A DNA stretch of 64,000 nt, taken from contig NZ_NKCN01000009.1 in assembly GCF_002245535.1 (NCBI RefSeq), positions 62,001 to 126,000 on the forward strand, given 5' to 3'. The notes beneath the pieces are model-generated. The model ran no database searches, was not told the DNA's origin, and was given only the letters and a program-made list of their open reading frames with translations. Below are positions 24,830 through 33,627 of this stretch, in pieces. Both the position numbers and the translations under genes were made by a program. Source of the stretch: Mycobacterium lehmannii. GTDB taxonomy: Bacteria > Actinomycetota > Actinomycetes > Mycobacteriales > Mycobacteriaceae. The number at the start of each line of letters is the position of its first letter. Position 1 is the stretch's first letter.

Positions 24830-25942
24830 CTAGCAGATCCGGGGCAGTGGGTCGCCGACGAGTTTGTCGACGATGCGGGTGCCGCCAAACCCGGTGCGCA
24901 CCACGACGGTGGCGGAGGGTTCTCGGGTGATGTCTCCGATGAGTGCGGCGTCGCGGCCCAACGGGTGTTGGTGTAGCGCGTCCAGGGCCGCGTGGGCCTG
25001 TTCAGGTGGCACGACGGCTATGAACTTGCCCTCGTTGGCCACGTAGAGCGGGTCGATGCCCAGCATTTCGCATGCGCCTGCCACGTCGGTGCGCACCGGC
25101 AGGCGCTGCTCGTCGAGTGCTACCGCGAGGTTGGTGTCGTGGGCCAGCTCGTTGCAGATGGTTCCGACGCCGCCGCGGGTGGGGTCGCGCAGCCAGCGGG
25201 TGTCGGGTGCGGCCGACAGCAGCGTCTCGACGAGCCCGCTCAGTGCGGCGGTGTCTGAGTCGATGTCGGCTTCGATCGCCAGATCGCCGCGGGCCAGCAT
25301 GACCGCCATGCCGTGGTCTCCGATCGTTCCCGACACCAGGACCTTGTCGCCCGGGCGCACCGATTTCGGTGTCAGCTCCCGGCCGGGCGGGATGAGGCCT
25401 ACACCTGCGGTGGTGATGAACATGCCGTCGGCGGCTCCCTTGGGCACGACCTTGGTGTCCCCGGTGACGATCTGGACGCCGGCCGCGGCGGCCGCGGCGG
25501 CCATGTCGGCGACGATGCCTTGGAGCACCTCGACGGGCAGACCCTCTTCCAGCACGAAGGCCGCTGTCAGCCATGACGGTAGCGCGCCTGCCATGGCGAG
25601 GTCGTTGACCGTGCCGTGCACCGCGAGTTCTCCGATCGATCCGCCGGGGAAACGCAGCGGCTGCACGACGAACGAGTCGGTCGAGAGGGCCAGGCGTTGA
25701 CCGGTGGGCAGCGTGATCACGGCACCGTCACCCAGCGATTCCAGGTAGGGGTTGCGGAACGCTTCGAGGAACACCGCGTCCACTAGCGCCGCGGACGCTT
25801 TGCCGCCGGCGCCGTGGGCCAGTGTGATGACGTTGTCGCGCAGCCGGGGCCGGCGTTTGCGAAACACCTCGATGCGTTCGATGACCTCGCCTTCGGCGAA
25901 GCTTGGGCCCGAATCCCGATACTGCTGTGCGTGATCGCTCAT
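24830..25942 (-). CDS. hypE: HypE, carbamoyl dehydratase
   Basis: A 370-residue PurM/AIR-synthase-like protein. HypE turns the carbamoyl group placed on its C-terminal Cys by HypF into a thiocyanate, the source of the cyanide ligands. The sequence ends PRIC, the diagnostic C-terminus. The ATP-binding pattern VITLAHGAGGKASAALVDAV and FPGGSIGELAVHGTVNDLAM are present, with DPTRGGVGTICNELA later. The start at 25942 (MSDHAQQYRD) overlaps the SIS gene stop by ATGA. A much longer frame upstream is only the other reading of the SIS gene. Confidence 0.95.
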   Translation of the reverse strand: MSDHAQQYRDSGPSFAEGEVIERIEVFRKRRPRLRDNVITLAHGAGGKASAALVDAVFLEAFRNPYLESLGDGAVITLPTGQRLALSTDSFVVQPLRFPGGSIGELAVHGTVNDLAMAGALPSWLTAAFVLEEGLPVEVLQGIVADMAAAAAAAGVQIVTGDTKVVPKGAADGMFITTAGVGLIPPGRELTPKSVRPGDKVLVSGTIGDHGMAVMLARGDLAIEADIDSDTAALSGLVETLLSAAPDTRWLRDPTRGGVGTICNELAHDTNLAVALDEQRLPVRTDVAGACEMLGIDPLYVANEGKFIAVVPPEQAHAALDALHQHPLGRDAALIGDITREPSATVVVRTGFGGTRIVDKLVGDPLPRIC

Positions 25943-26616
25943 CGCATGCCCGCCTGAGCTTGTGTGGTTGCCCACAGGTGGTATCCGAGGAGCGCTTGGG
26001 CTTCCTGGATGCGGTGAACATTTTGTGACTGCACGGTGAAACACGTGTCGACGTCCGGGTTGTCGGCGAAGGCGCCGCCGTCGTATCCGGCGAATCCGAT
26101 GGTGTACAGGCCGCGGCGGTGGGCCTCGCCTAGCGCGGTGCCCAGGTCGGCGGAGTCGCCGCTGGTCGTGATGGCGATGGCGATGTCGGATGGTGCGGTG
26201 CGGGCGATGAGCTGGCGGGCGAAGAGCAGCTCGAAGCCCACGTCGTAGCCCAGCGCGGTGAGCACGGCCGCGTCGGCGCTCAGTGACCAGGCGGGCAGTG
26301 GCTGGCCGTGCGGTGGGGTGGCGAACAGTGCGGCCAGGGTGGCCGCGCCGGTGGAGCTGCCCCCGTGGCCGAAGGTGAATAGGCGGCCCCCCGCGGCGAA
26401 GCGGCGCGCCATTTCGGCGCTGGCGGCGGCCACCAACGGCTCGCACTCCTGCAGGGTTGCGTGGCGCAGCGAGGCGCTTTCGGCTGCGATGGCTTCGGCG
26501 GCGGCGACCAACTCAACCACGAGCGCTTGGGCGTCGGATCCCTGCTTGTCGATGAAGGGGTAGAGGAAGTTGGTGGCGTATGAAGCTTGATCGGTTCCGG
26601 GGAATTGTTGTGCCAT
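25939..26616 (-). CDS. SIS-domain isomerase-like protein (GmhA type)
   Basis: A 225-residue protein with the sugar-isomerase (SIS) fold, similar to sedoheptulose-7-phosphate isomerases. The phosphate-binding loop is seen in RLFTFGHGGSSTGAATLAAL, and the second SIS motif in AIAITTSGDSADLGTALGEA. A start at 26616 (MAQQFPGTDQ) is four bases after the previous stop. A similar GmhA-like gene occurs in Huc-type operons of actinobacteria, where its job is unknown. The neighbouring fusion also has an SIS-like domain, so the two could form a heteromer. Confidence 0.7.
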   Translation of the reverse strand: MAQQFPGTDQASYATNFLYPFIDKQGSDAQALVVELVAAAEAIAAESASLRHATLQECEPLVAAASAEMARRFAAGGRLFTFGHGGSSTGAATLAALFATPPHGQPLPAWSLSADAAVLTALGYDVGFELLFARQLIARTAPSDIAIAITTSGDSADLGTALGEAHRRGLYTIGFAGYDGGAFADNPDVDTCFTVQSQNVHRIQEAQALLGYHLWATTQAQAGMR

Positions 26617-26620
26617 GCCG

Positions 26621-27334
26621 CTATTCCTCGCTGATCTTGGTGATCGCCATCCCGGCATGCACCAACACGAGGTCACCGGGGGCGAGAGGCTCGGTGAGGA
26701 TGGTCGACACCGTCTCATTGCCGGTGGCCGTACGCACGTGCGCCGTCCCGTCGACCGAAGGAAGCGATACTTCACCGAGGCGTCCTTCGTCACTACAGGT
26801 GATGCACACCTCGTCGGTGCACTCGGGTGGCGGGCTGAGCAGCGCGGGGTGGTCGAAGCAGATGTGGGTGAGTTCCCACAACAGGTGGTAGAGCACAAGG
26901 AACTGCCCGGTCGTGGGAATCGTTGGGTCCGGATTGTCCAACCAGAGCACGTGATCGGCTGTGCCCGGACGCGGGCGTGCACCGTGGCCGATCCATATCG
27001 TGGTGACCCCCCAGGCGGGGGCGCGGCGCATGATCGCGTCGACGGCCTGGTCGTCGGCGGGGGCCACGGCGATCACCACATCGCCGGCGCGAACCGACAC
27101 CCGCGCGTTGCCCACCGGGTCGGGCCCGGTGAGCATCACCGCGGGAAGCGCCTTTTTGTCGGCGATCACCGGGTGGATGAAGGTCGCGGCGATGTGTTGA
27201 GCGTGCGAGGCCCAGTCCGGGGCGATGCACCACATGGTGGCTCCCGCCGAGAACCGTTGTGCCAGCGCCAGTGCCGCCCGGGCGAGGTCGGTGGCCAGGT
27301 CGCGGTCGACGAGCGGGTGCGTCGTTGTGGTCAT
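26621..27334 (-). CDS. SIS-like domain fused to a HypC-type domain
   Basis: A 237-residue two-domain protein. Residues 10-160 resemble an SIS or nucleotide-sugar-type Rossmann domain (GDVVIAVAPADDQAVDAIMR, VTTIWIGHGARP). Residues 172-237 are a HypC-like OB barrel: CITCSDEGRLGEV mirrors MCLGIPGRI, and LAPGDLVLVHAGMAITKI is the conserved closing block. The Cys that in HypC is residue 2 would be Cys177 or Cys180, internal rather than N-terminal. It is overlapped by hypC upstream (ATGA) and followed after four bases by the SIS gene. A role in maturation is inferred from the fusion. Confidence 0.75.
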   Translation of the reverse strand: MTTTTHPLVDRDLATDLARAALALAQRFSAGATMWCIAPDWASHAQHIAATFIHPVIADKKALPAVMLTGPDPVGNARVSVRAGDVVIAVAPADDQAVDAIMRRAPAWGVTTIWIGHGARPRPGTADHVLWLDNPDPTIPTTGQFLVLYHLLWELTHICFDHPALLSPPPECTDEVCITCSDEGRLGEVSLPSVDGTAHVRTATGNETVSTILTEPLAPGDLVLVHAGMAITKISEE

Positions 27335-27594
27335 GGCGCCGCCTGCGCGTCGCCGAAGACGTCGCCGAAGACGCCGTATTCGGCCATGGTGGCCAGGGTG
27401 ATAGTCGCTGAGTCTTCGTCGATGCGGCTCAGCGCGAACCCGGCGTGTGCGATGGTGTAGTCACCGACCTGTAGGTCGGGCAGGTAGGCCAGACAGATCT
27501 TTTTCACGTCGCCGGGGAATTGAACCCGTGCCATCCGCGCACCGCTGGGTTCGTCCCAGATTTCGGTGATGCGGCCCGGTATGCCCAAGCACAT
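27331..27594 (-). CDS. hypC: HypC, hydrogenase maturation chaperone (copy 1)
   Basis: An 87-residue protein starting MCLGIPGRITEIWDE, with Cys2 conserved and the C-terminal block DYTIAHAGFALSRID. It differs in sequence from the second HypC of the operon. It lies three bases after hypF and overlaps the SIS-HypC fusion by ATGA. In systems with two HypC-type proteins each may bind a different partner, HypD or the large subunit. Confidence 0.93.
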   Translation of the reverse strand: MCLGIPGRITEIWDEPSGARMARVQFPGDVKKICLAYLPDLQVGDYTIAHAGFALSRIDEDSATITLATMAEYGVFGDVFGDAQAAP

Positions 27595-27597
27595 CGG

Positions 27598-29967
27598 CTA
27601 TTCCTTCCGTTCCTTGTCGGCGGTGCGGCGTTCCTCGAGGGCTGTGAGGAGCGCGACCGCTGCCTGGCCGAGCGCGAGCCCGCCGTCGTTGGGCGGAACG
27701 GTGTGATGGGTGAGCACCGTGAAGCCCGCATCGTGTAGTTGACGGCGGCATTCGGCGGCGAGCAGCACATTCTGGAACACGCCGCCGGTGAGCCCGGCCA
27801 ACCGGATCGGACCGGCCGCCTGGCATACCACGTCGGTGACCGCCGTGGCCACCGCGCGGTGGAATCCGGCGGCCAAGTCGGCGGGACTGATGCCCTCGCG
27901 CAGGGCCGCAACGATTGCCGCCAGCATCGGCGCGGGGTCCAGCGTTCCGTCGGGGTTGACCGCGATCCGCAGCCCGGTAGCGCTCAGCGAGTCGCGGGCC
28001 GTCAAACCGCAGGCCGCCAGAGCCTCGAGTTCGATGGCCGCCTGGCCTTCGTAGTCGACGCCGTGGCGCACATTGAGGATGGAGGCGACGGCGTCGAACA
28101 ACCGGCCCATGCTGGTGCAGGGCACACAGCCGCGGCCGGTGTCGAATTGTGAACGCAGTAGACGCAGTTCCTGGTTGCTGGCGGCGCGCACCGGTGCCAA
28201 GTCGGTGTCCCACGTGATCCCGGCCGTCCACAGGTGGGCCAGCGCCATCCGCCAGGGGTTGCGTACCGCGGCGTCGCCGCCGGCCATCGGGACGGCCGCC
28301 AGGTGACCGACGCGGGTGAAGCGGTGGCTGGCGGTGCCCAGGCGCAGGATTTCTCCGCCCCATACCGCCGCATCGCAGCCATAGCCGGTGCCGTCGAACG
28401 CCACTCCGATGATCGGTTCGCCCAGTCGGCCGTGCTCGGCCAGCAGTGATACCACGTGAGCGTGGTGATGTTGGACCAGATCCAGCGGACGTGGCCCGGC
28501 GTGGCGTTCGGCCCACGTCCTCGTGACGTATCCGGGGTGCAGGTCTGCTGCGAGGCGTTGCGGGGTGGGTCGAATCTCGCACAGCTGATTGACCGCCTGC
28601 CCGAACGCTTCCAGCGTCGCGGCGCTGCCCATGTCGCCGACGTGTGCGGACATGAAGGCGCGCCGCCCGTCGAATAGGCAGAACGTGTTCTTCAGCTCGC
28701 CTCCGACGGCCAGCACCGTGGGGCCGTCACGGCCGAGGTCGACCGGCAGCGGCGCGTAGCCGCGAGAACGCCGGATGGGTAGTTGCCGGCCGTCGAGGAT
28801 GCGTACCACGGAGTCGTCGCAGGGGACGTGGATGGGCCGGTTGTGGTCCAGCACGGCGTCGGCCAGCGCGGGTAGCCGCCGCGCCGCGTCCTCGTTGGTG
28901 TAGCACAGCGGCTCACCGGAGCGGTTGGCGCTGGTGAAGACCAGCGCCTCGGGCGGTTCGGACGCCGAGCCGGGGACCGGGTTCAGCAGCAGGTGGTGGA
29001 TCGGTGAGTACGGCAGCATCAGCCCGATCCATGGGTTGGCGGGGGCGACGTGTGGCGACGCCGGGGCATCGGCGCGTCGGGGCAGCAGCACGATCGGCCG
29101 GGCCGGGCAGGTCAGCAGCGCGGCTTCGGCGTCGGTGATGTCGGCGTAGCGCCGCGCTACCTGTAGGTCGCGCACCAGTACCGCGAAAGGCTTGCCGCCG
29201 CGGGCTTTGCGGCGGCGCAGCGAGACGACGGGCGCGTCGTCGCCGGCGGCGCAGGCCAGGTGGTAGCCGCCGAGGCCTTTGACCGCGACGATGCTGCCCT
29301 GGGCCAATGCGCGTTGGGTGGCTGCGAACGCGGCGTCGGTGCTCGTGGTGTGGTGGGTACCGGCGTGAAACCACAGGGTGGGTCCGCAGTGCGGGCAGGC
29401 GATGGGTTGGGCGTGGAATCGCCGGTCGCGTGGGGCGTGGTATTCCTGCGCGCAGCGCCGGCACATCGGGAAGCGCGACATCGTGGTGGCCGGGCGGTCA
29501 TAGGGCAGGCTGGTGATGATGGTGAAGCGGGGCCCACAGTTCGTGCAGGTGATGAACGGATGGCGATAGCGGCGGTCGGCCGGGTCGAACAGTTCGGTAA
29601 GGCAGTCGTCGCACACGGCGATGTCGGGCGGGATCGCGGTCGCGGCGGCGCTGATGGTGCGGCTTTCGGTGATGTCGAAACCGTTGGCGCCGCTGCGGTC
29701 TGCCGGCAGCTCGGTTGAGGTGACACCGGTGATGACGGCCAGCGGCGGCGCGTCGGTGTGCAGGCGGCGAAGAAACTCGTCGAGCTGGTCGGGGTTGCCC
29801 TGAATTTCGATGAACACCGCAGCGGAGTCGTTGCCCACGAAACCCGACAGCCCCAGCTGGGTGGCGATGCGGTGCACGAAGGGCCGGAAACCCACGCCTT
29901 GCACGACGCCCGTCACTGTCACTCGTCGCCGGGTTTGCCCGGCCGCCAGTGCGTTGACCGCAGTCAT
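27598..29967 (-). CDS. hypF: HypF, carbamoyltransferase
   Basis: A 789-residue protein with all HypF modules in order. An acylphosphatase domain comes first (VTGVVQGVGFRPFVHRIA), then two zinc-finger pairs (CDDCLTELFD with CTNCGP; CRRCAQEYH with CPHCGP), a YrdC-like domain that makes carbamoyl adenylate (GSIVAVKGLGGYHLACAA) and a Kae1-like domain (QHHHAHVVSLLAEHG, GLTGGVFQN). It supplies the carbamoyl group for the CN ligands. The ATG at 29967 overlaps the NHL gene's stop. A start twelve bases upstream is less likely. Confidence 0.95.
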   Translation of the reverse strand: MTAVNALAAGQTRRRVTVTGVVQGVGFRPFVHRIATQLGLSGFVGNDSAAVFIEIQGNPDQLDEFLRRLHTDAPPLAVITGVTSTELPADRSGANGFDITESRTISAAATAIPPDIAVCDDCLTELFDPADRRYRHPFITCTNCGPRFTIITSLPYDRPATTMSRFPMCRRCAQEYHAPRDRRFHAQPIACPHCGPTLWFHAGTHHTTSTDAAFAATQRALAQGSIVAVKGLGGYHLACAAGDDAPVVSLRRRKARGGKPFAVLVRDLQVARRYADITDAEAALLTCPARPIVLLPRRADAPASPHVAPANPWIGLMLPYSPIHHLLLNPVPGSASEPPEALVFTSANRSGEPLCYTNEDAARRLPALADAVLDHNRPIHVPCDDSVVRILDGRQLPIRRSRGYAPLPVDLGRDGPTVLAVGGELKNTFCLFDGRRAFMSAHVGDMGSAATLEAFGQAVNQLCEIRPTPQRLAADLHPGYVTRTWAERHAGPRPLDLVQHHHAHVVSLLAEHGRLGEPIIGVAFDGTGYGCDAAVWGGEILRLGTASHRFTRVGHLAAVPMAGGDAAVRNPWRMALAHLWTAGITWDTDLAPVRAASNQELRLLRSQFDTGRGCVPCTSMGRLFDAVASILNVRHGVDYEGQAAIELEALAACGLTARDSLSATGLRIAVNPDGTLDPAPMLAAIVAALREGISPADLAAGFHRAVATAVTDVVCQAAGPIRLAGLTGGVFQNVLLAAECRRQLHDAGFTVLTHHTVPPNDGGLALGQAAVALLTALEERRTADKERKE

Positions 29968-31160
29968 GGCCGCCCCCACAGGACGACCCGGTTGTTTCCG
30001 GAATCGGCCACTGCCAGCAGTTTACCGGACAAGCAGATCCCATACGGCCAGCACAGGGTGTCTCGCCCGACCGCGCTCCAGCGGTTCTCGCCGTTGGCGG
30101 CGAAGGTGGGCTGGGCCAACACAGCGTCGGCGCCGCGTCCGTCGGCGGGGACCCCGTCCCACAGCAGGACGCGGTTGTTGGCCGTGTCGGCGACGGCGAG
30201 GGTCTGCACGCCCGCTTTGGACTGTTGCAGTGCGACGCTGTAAGGGAACCGGAACCGGTCTGCCTGTTGAGGCGCGTACGGCCATTCCTGGGCGGTGGCG
30301 AAGTCGGGCTGGCCCAGCAGTAGGTCGGCGGGCCGGTCAGTGTCGGGGTGCGGGGACCAGCCCAGCACCCGATGGTCGCCGGCATCGGCGACCAGCAGCA
30401 TATCGTCGTTTCCGGCCAGCCCGTGCGGCCAGCGGAAACTGGACGCGTTGACCGCGCCGCCGCGGTTCTCTTGGCGTTGAGCGGGGTCGGGCTGGCCCAA
30501 GACGATGTCGGCGGGTTGGCCGGGCTCGGGGATGCCGCCCTCCCAGCCCAGGACGCGACGGTTGCCGGTGTCGGCGATCCAGAACCGCGAGCCGATCAGC
30601 GCGATCCCGAACGGCCAGTACAGGGTGTCTGCCGAGCAGTCCCGGCCGGCGTTGGGCTCCACGCTGACTCGGTCGGGTTGGCCCAGGACGGCGTCGGGCG
30701 GGGTGTCACTGGTATCAGGGACGGTGTTCCACACCAGGATTCGGTGATGCCAGGCGTCGGCGACGAGCAGCCGGCCGTGGTGAATCAGCACCCCGGTGGG
30801 CAGGTTCATGCCGTTGCCGGGGCCGTGAGCGCCGCCGGCGCGTGCTTCGGTGGTGCCGTCTGGTTGGCCGAGCACGACGTCGGCGGGGTGTTCGTCGGCG
30901 ACGGGGATGCCATGCCAGATGAGCACTCGATGATTGCCGGAGTCGGCGACGACGAGATAGTCGTCGTCGACGAATACCGCTCGCGGAGAATACATCCAGG
31001 CCATCGTCGGCGTGGCCGCCGGCAGCGCCAGTCCACCCGGCGCCGGCGCCCCGAGCCAGACCCGTGGGCGCCAGCCCCCGCTCAGATCGGTGCCGGCAGC
31101 CTGCTGGGTAGGGGGCGTGGTGCCCGGACGGGTGAGTCGGACGGTCAGCCGCTGGCTCAT
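29964..31160 (-). CDS. NHL-repeat beta-propeller protein
   Basis: A 398-residue protein built from repeated NHL modules: the phrase VLGQPD or LLGQPD recurs at least five times, each followed by a D-x-x-x-HRVL or NHRVL strand ([50 protein letters not shown]). This gives a five- or six-bladed propeller. There is no signal peptide, so it is cytoplasmic. It is translationally coupled to the Rieske protein upstream and hypF downstream. A scaffold role in the hydrogenase complex or its electron path is inferred from position. Confidence 0.8.
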   Translation of the reverse strand: MSQRLTVRLTRPGTTPPTQQAAGTDLSGGWRPRVWLGAPAPGGLALPAATPTMAWMYSPRAVFVDDDYLVVADSGNHRVLIWHGIPVADEHPADVVLGQPDGTTEARAGGAHGPGNGMNLPTGVLIHHGRLLVADAWHHRILVWNTVPDTSDTPPDAVLGQPDRVSVEPNAGRDCSADTLYWPFGIALIGSRFWIADTGNRRVLGWEGGIPEPGQPADIVLGQPDPAQRQENRGGAVNASSFRWPHGLAGNDDMLLVADAGDHRVLGWSPHPDTDRPADLLLGQPDFATAQEWPYAPQQADRFRFPYSVALQQSKAGVQTLAVADTANNRVLLWDGVPADGRGADAVLAQPTFAANGENRWSAVGRDTLCWPYGICLSGKLLAVADSGNNRVVLWGRP

Positions 31161-32077
31161 GTGCCGACCCGGATCCACACCTGGCCGTCGTCAACGCGCA
31201 ATGGGAGGGCTTCGAGTTGCGCGCCGGGGGCGCTGAGGCATTCCCCTGAGGCGGCGTCGTAGCAAAAGCCGTGCCACGGGCAGGTCAGGGTGCCGTTGTC
31301 GACGTCGAGCACGGCGTTGTCCAGCGGCAACGCTTCGTGGGCGCATTCGTTGAGGTAGGCGCTGAGCTGCCCGGCGATCTTCACCACCAAGACGTTGGTG
31401 GTCGAGCCGGTGCTGGCGGCCGTCAGGCTCAGCGCAGTGACCTCGCCGTCGGCGAGGTCATCGGCGGTGGCGGCTTCGGTCCATCCCTCATCGCGCGCCA
31501 GGTGCTGGCCACTGAACAGTGATTCGGTGGGTATCAGGGTGGTGGTCGGCTCGTTGGGCAGCACCTCGACGCGACTGACTGAGGCCACGTTCTCGACCAG
31601 TGCTTTTTCGACGAGGTTGCGCAGCGTGACCGACGCCATCGAGCAGCCGTTGCACGCGCCCTGCAGCCGCACGTAGGCGGTGCCGTCGTCGATGCGGACC
31701 AAGCTGACGTCGCCGCCGTGGCCCTGCAGTTGAGGACGCACCGACCGCAGCACAGTAGCGGCTTCGGTCATCGGGTCGGGACGCACGATGCCGTGCAGAG
31801 AGAACAGTAGGTGCACGACGGGGTCGTCGACGAGTCCGAAGAGCACGGCGCGTGCGGCGTCGTCGGCACGCAACTGGCGGACGATCGTGATCAGGCCGGC
31901 ACGGTGGATGGCTTCGAGGGCATTCTTGAGTTCCTCGGCAACCGCGCGGTCCGACGCGTCGAGCCGCTCGAGCGCCGCCATGGCATCGTCGACCCGCTTG
32001 GCGAGTTCCTCAAGGCCGGGCTCGGCGTGCGGCGCCGATGCTGACGAAGCCGTGACGTCAGAAACTGTTGTTGACAT
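31157..32077 (-). CDS. NifU-Rieske iron-sulfur protein, probable hydrogenase electron carrier
   Basis: A 306-residue fusion. Residues 100-165 are a NifU C-terminal-type domain with Cys142 and Cys145 (GACNGCSM). Residues 210-306 are a Rieske [2Fe-2S] domain with ligands Cys245-x-His247 and Cys266-P-W-His269. Such Rieske proteins in actinobacterial hydrogenase operons are thought to pass electrons from the small subunit to quinone reduction. ATG 32077 has GAGGAG six bases upstream and is a better start than 32098. It overlaps the TPR gene's end by 20 bases and the NHL start by ATGA. Confidence 0.85.
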   Translation of the reverse strand: MSTTVSDVTASSASAPHAEPGLEELAKRVDDAMAALERLDASDRAVAEELKNALEAIHRAGLITIVRQLRADDAARAVLFGLVDDPVVHLLFSLHGIVRPDPMTEAATVLRSVRPQLQGHGGDVSLVRIDDGTAYVRLQGACNGCSMASVTLRNLVEKALVENVASVSRVEVLPNEPTTTLIPTESLFSGQHLARDEGWTEAATADDLADGEVTALSLTAASTGSTTNVLVVKIAGQLSAYLNECAHEALPLDNAVLDVDNGTLTCPWHGFCYDAASGECLSAPGAQLEALPLRVDDGQVWIRVGT

Positions 32078-33374
32078 CGGGGTCTCCTCGGTGACCATTG
32101 GTGGCGCTTTGCGCCAGTGCGCGTTCGCGGGCGATTTCGTCGAGCACGCCGCGCACGGTGCGCACCGAATCGTGGTCGCCGAGCTCTTCGAATAGGAAAC
32201 GTGCTTCGTAGAGCTTGGCTTTGGCCTGATCGAACACGCCCAGGTGGGCCAGCACATTGCCCTGATTGGCCAGCACCCGGGCGCGCCCGACGGGGTCGGT
32301 GTCGCGGTCGCGGGTTTCGAGCACCGCCTCGTAGAGTTCGACAGCCTCGACGAGGTTGTCGGCGTGGTGCCGCGACGGTGTGTAGACCAGGGAGTTGGCC
32401 AAGTTCAGCTGGGTGCTCGCCCATTCGCGGGGGTGATCGTTGCGGGTGTAGACGGTCAGCGCGGCACGTAGTGACTGGGCGGCCACGCCCAGCCGCAGCT
32501 GGCGGGACGCCTCGACCATCGGCATGGTCAGATATGCCGCTCCCAGCCCGGCATGAGCGGCCGCCCACAGCAGCGGGGCGTCGGCGCATTGGACGAGCTG
32601 CAGCGCGGAGTGGTAGTGCGGTACCGCCTGTGACAGCAGCGCGGGCTGGTCGGCGGCCTGTTCGTGCAGCAGACCGGCCAGGCACAGGTGGATCTCGGCG
32701 CGCGCCACGGCTAGGCCGTCTGCGCCGTCGAGGGCCTTGAGCGCTCGTGTGAGCCTGGCCGCTGCATCTGGGGCGTCGATGTCGCGGCAGACCCCGGCGG
32801 CCCCACTGAGCAGGATGCCGGTCAAGGCCGCCGACGCGTCGGCGGCCGTTTCGGTCGCGGTATCGAGCAGTTGCAGGGCGCCGGCGGTGTCGCCGGCCGC
32901 AAGAGCCGCGCTGGCCTGGGCGGACAGCGCCACGGCGGCCAGCTCGAAATCGACGCCGGACGCGTTGGGTGGCGTGTTTGTGCGCCCGAGGGCGAACAGC
33001 ACCACGTCCACCATGACCGCGAAGTCGCCGAGCGCGTCGCGTAGGCTCTGCGGGTCGTCGCTGTCGGGATCCAGGACGAAGCGGTTGTAGCGGGCCACCG
33101 GATCAAGGTGCCCCGGGGCGTCGAGCGACTCGATCGCAGCGTTTCGGTCACCGCGCAACGCGTGCTGGTGGGCCTGCAGCGCGGCCGGCCAGCGGGTGGG
33201 CAACCTGCCGGCGAGCATTGCGGCGCGGGCGTCCTCGGTGTCGTCGCCGGCGGGGATGAGCATGTATCCGACCGGCAGCGGGAAGGCGCCTACGGGCTGG
33301 GGGCGCACCGCCAAAGGACGGTTTGGATCATCCTCGGCGGCAAGGGATCCGGATGACATCAGGGGGTCAGCCAT
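32058..33374 (-). CDS. TPR-like helical protein of the hydrogenase operon
   Basis: A 438-residue all-helical protein. Residues 110-420 show repeated helix pairs of about 34-40 residues ([60 protein letters not shown]), typical of tetratricopeptide repeats. No enzyme motif is seen. It overlaps the 86-residue protein upstream by eight bases. The position between the protease and Rieske genes suggests a scaffold or adaptor in hydrogenase assembly. That function is inferred. Confidence 0.7.
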   Translation of the reverse strand: MADPLMSSGSLAAEDDPNRPLAVRPQPVGAFPLPVGYMLIPAGDDTEDARAAMLAGRLPTRWPAALQAHQHALRGDRNAAIESLDAPGHLDPVARYNRFVLDPDSDDPQSLRDALGDFAVMVDVVLFALGRTNTPPNASGVDFELAAVALSAQASAALAAGDTAGALQLLDTATETAADASAALTGILLSGAAGVCRDIDAPDAAARLTRALKALDGADGLAVARAEIHLCLAGLLHEQAADQPALLSQAVPHYHSALQLVQCADAPLLWAAAHAGLGAAYLTMPMVEASRQLRLGVAAQSLRAALTVYTRNDHPREWASTQLNLANSLVYTPSRHHADNLVEAVELYEAVLETRDRDTDPVGRARVLANQGNVLAHLGVFDQAKAKLYEARFLFEELGDHDSVRTVRGVLDEIARERALAQSATNGHRGDPDVNNSF

Positions 33375-33627
33375 TGAGTGGTCCTCGTAGGTCGCGTTCA
33401 GCGGCCCTTCTGATCAGGCGCGCCGACAGTTCGGCGCGGGCTTTGGTGAAATGGGTGTCGACGCGCTTGCGCACCACCCCGTCGGCGAAGACGACGACGA
33501 TGTCGACGGCCCACCGGCCGCGGTCTTCGACCACGTAGGTGTCCACGGGCAGGGCTTCCTGGGCCGAGCTGTCGCCGCGGGGGGTGGTGGGTGGCCTCAT
33601 GGCTGCGTCGTCGGTCACGAGCATCAC
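33367..33627 (-). CDS. Small hydrogenase-operon protein
   Basis: An 86-residue protein of unknown family, with a beta-hairpin centre (DTYVVEDRGRWAVDIVVVFA) and a basic helical end (ARAELSARLIRRAAERDLRG). It starts with an ATG that overlaps the protease gene's stop and it overlaps the TPR gene start. A part in maturation or complex assembly is suggested only by the tight coupling. Confidence 0.6.
   Translation of the reverse strand: MMLVTDDAAMRPPTTPRGDSSAQEALPVDTYVVEDRGRWAVDIVVVFADGVVRKRVDTHFTKARAELSARLIRRAAERDLRGPLNG

Noticed and set aside
24830-26446. A 538-residue reading of hypE
   Set aside because: The first 168 residues are the Arg-rich alternative frame of the SIS gene. HypE starts at 25942 with an ATGA junction.
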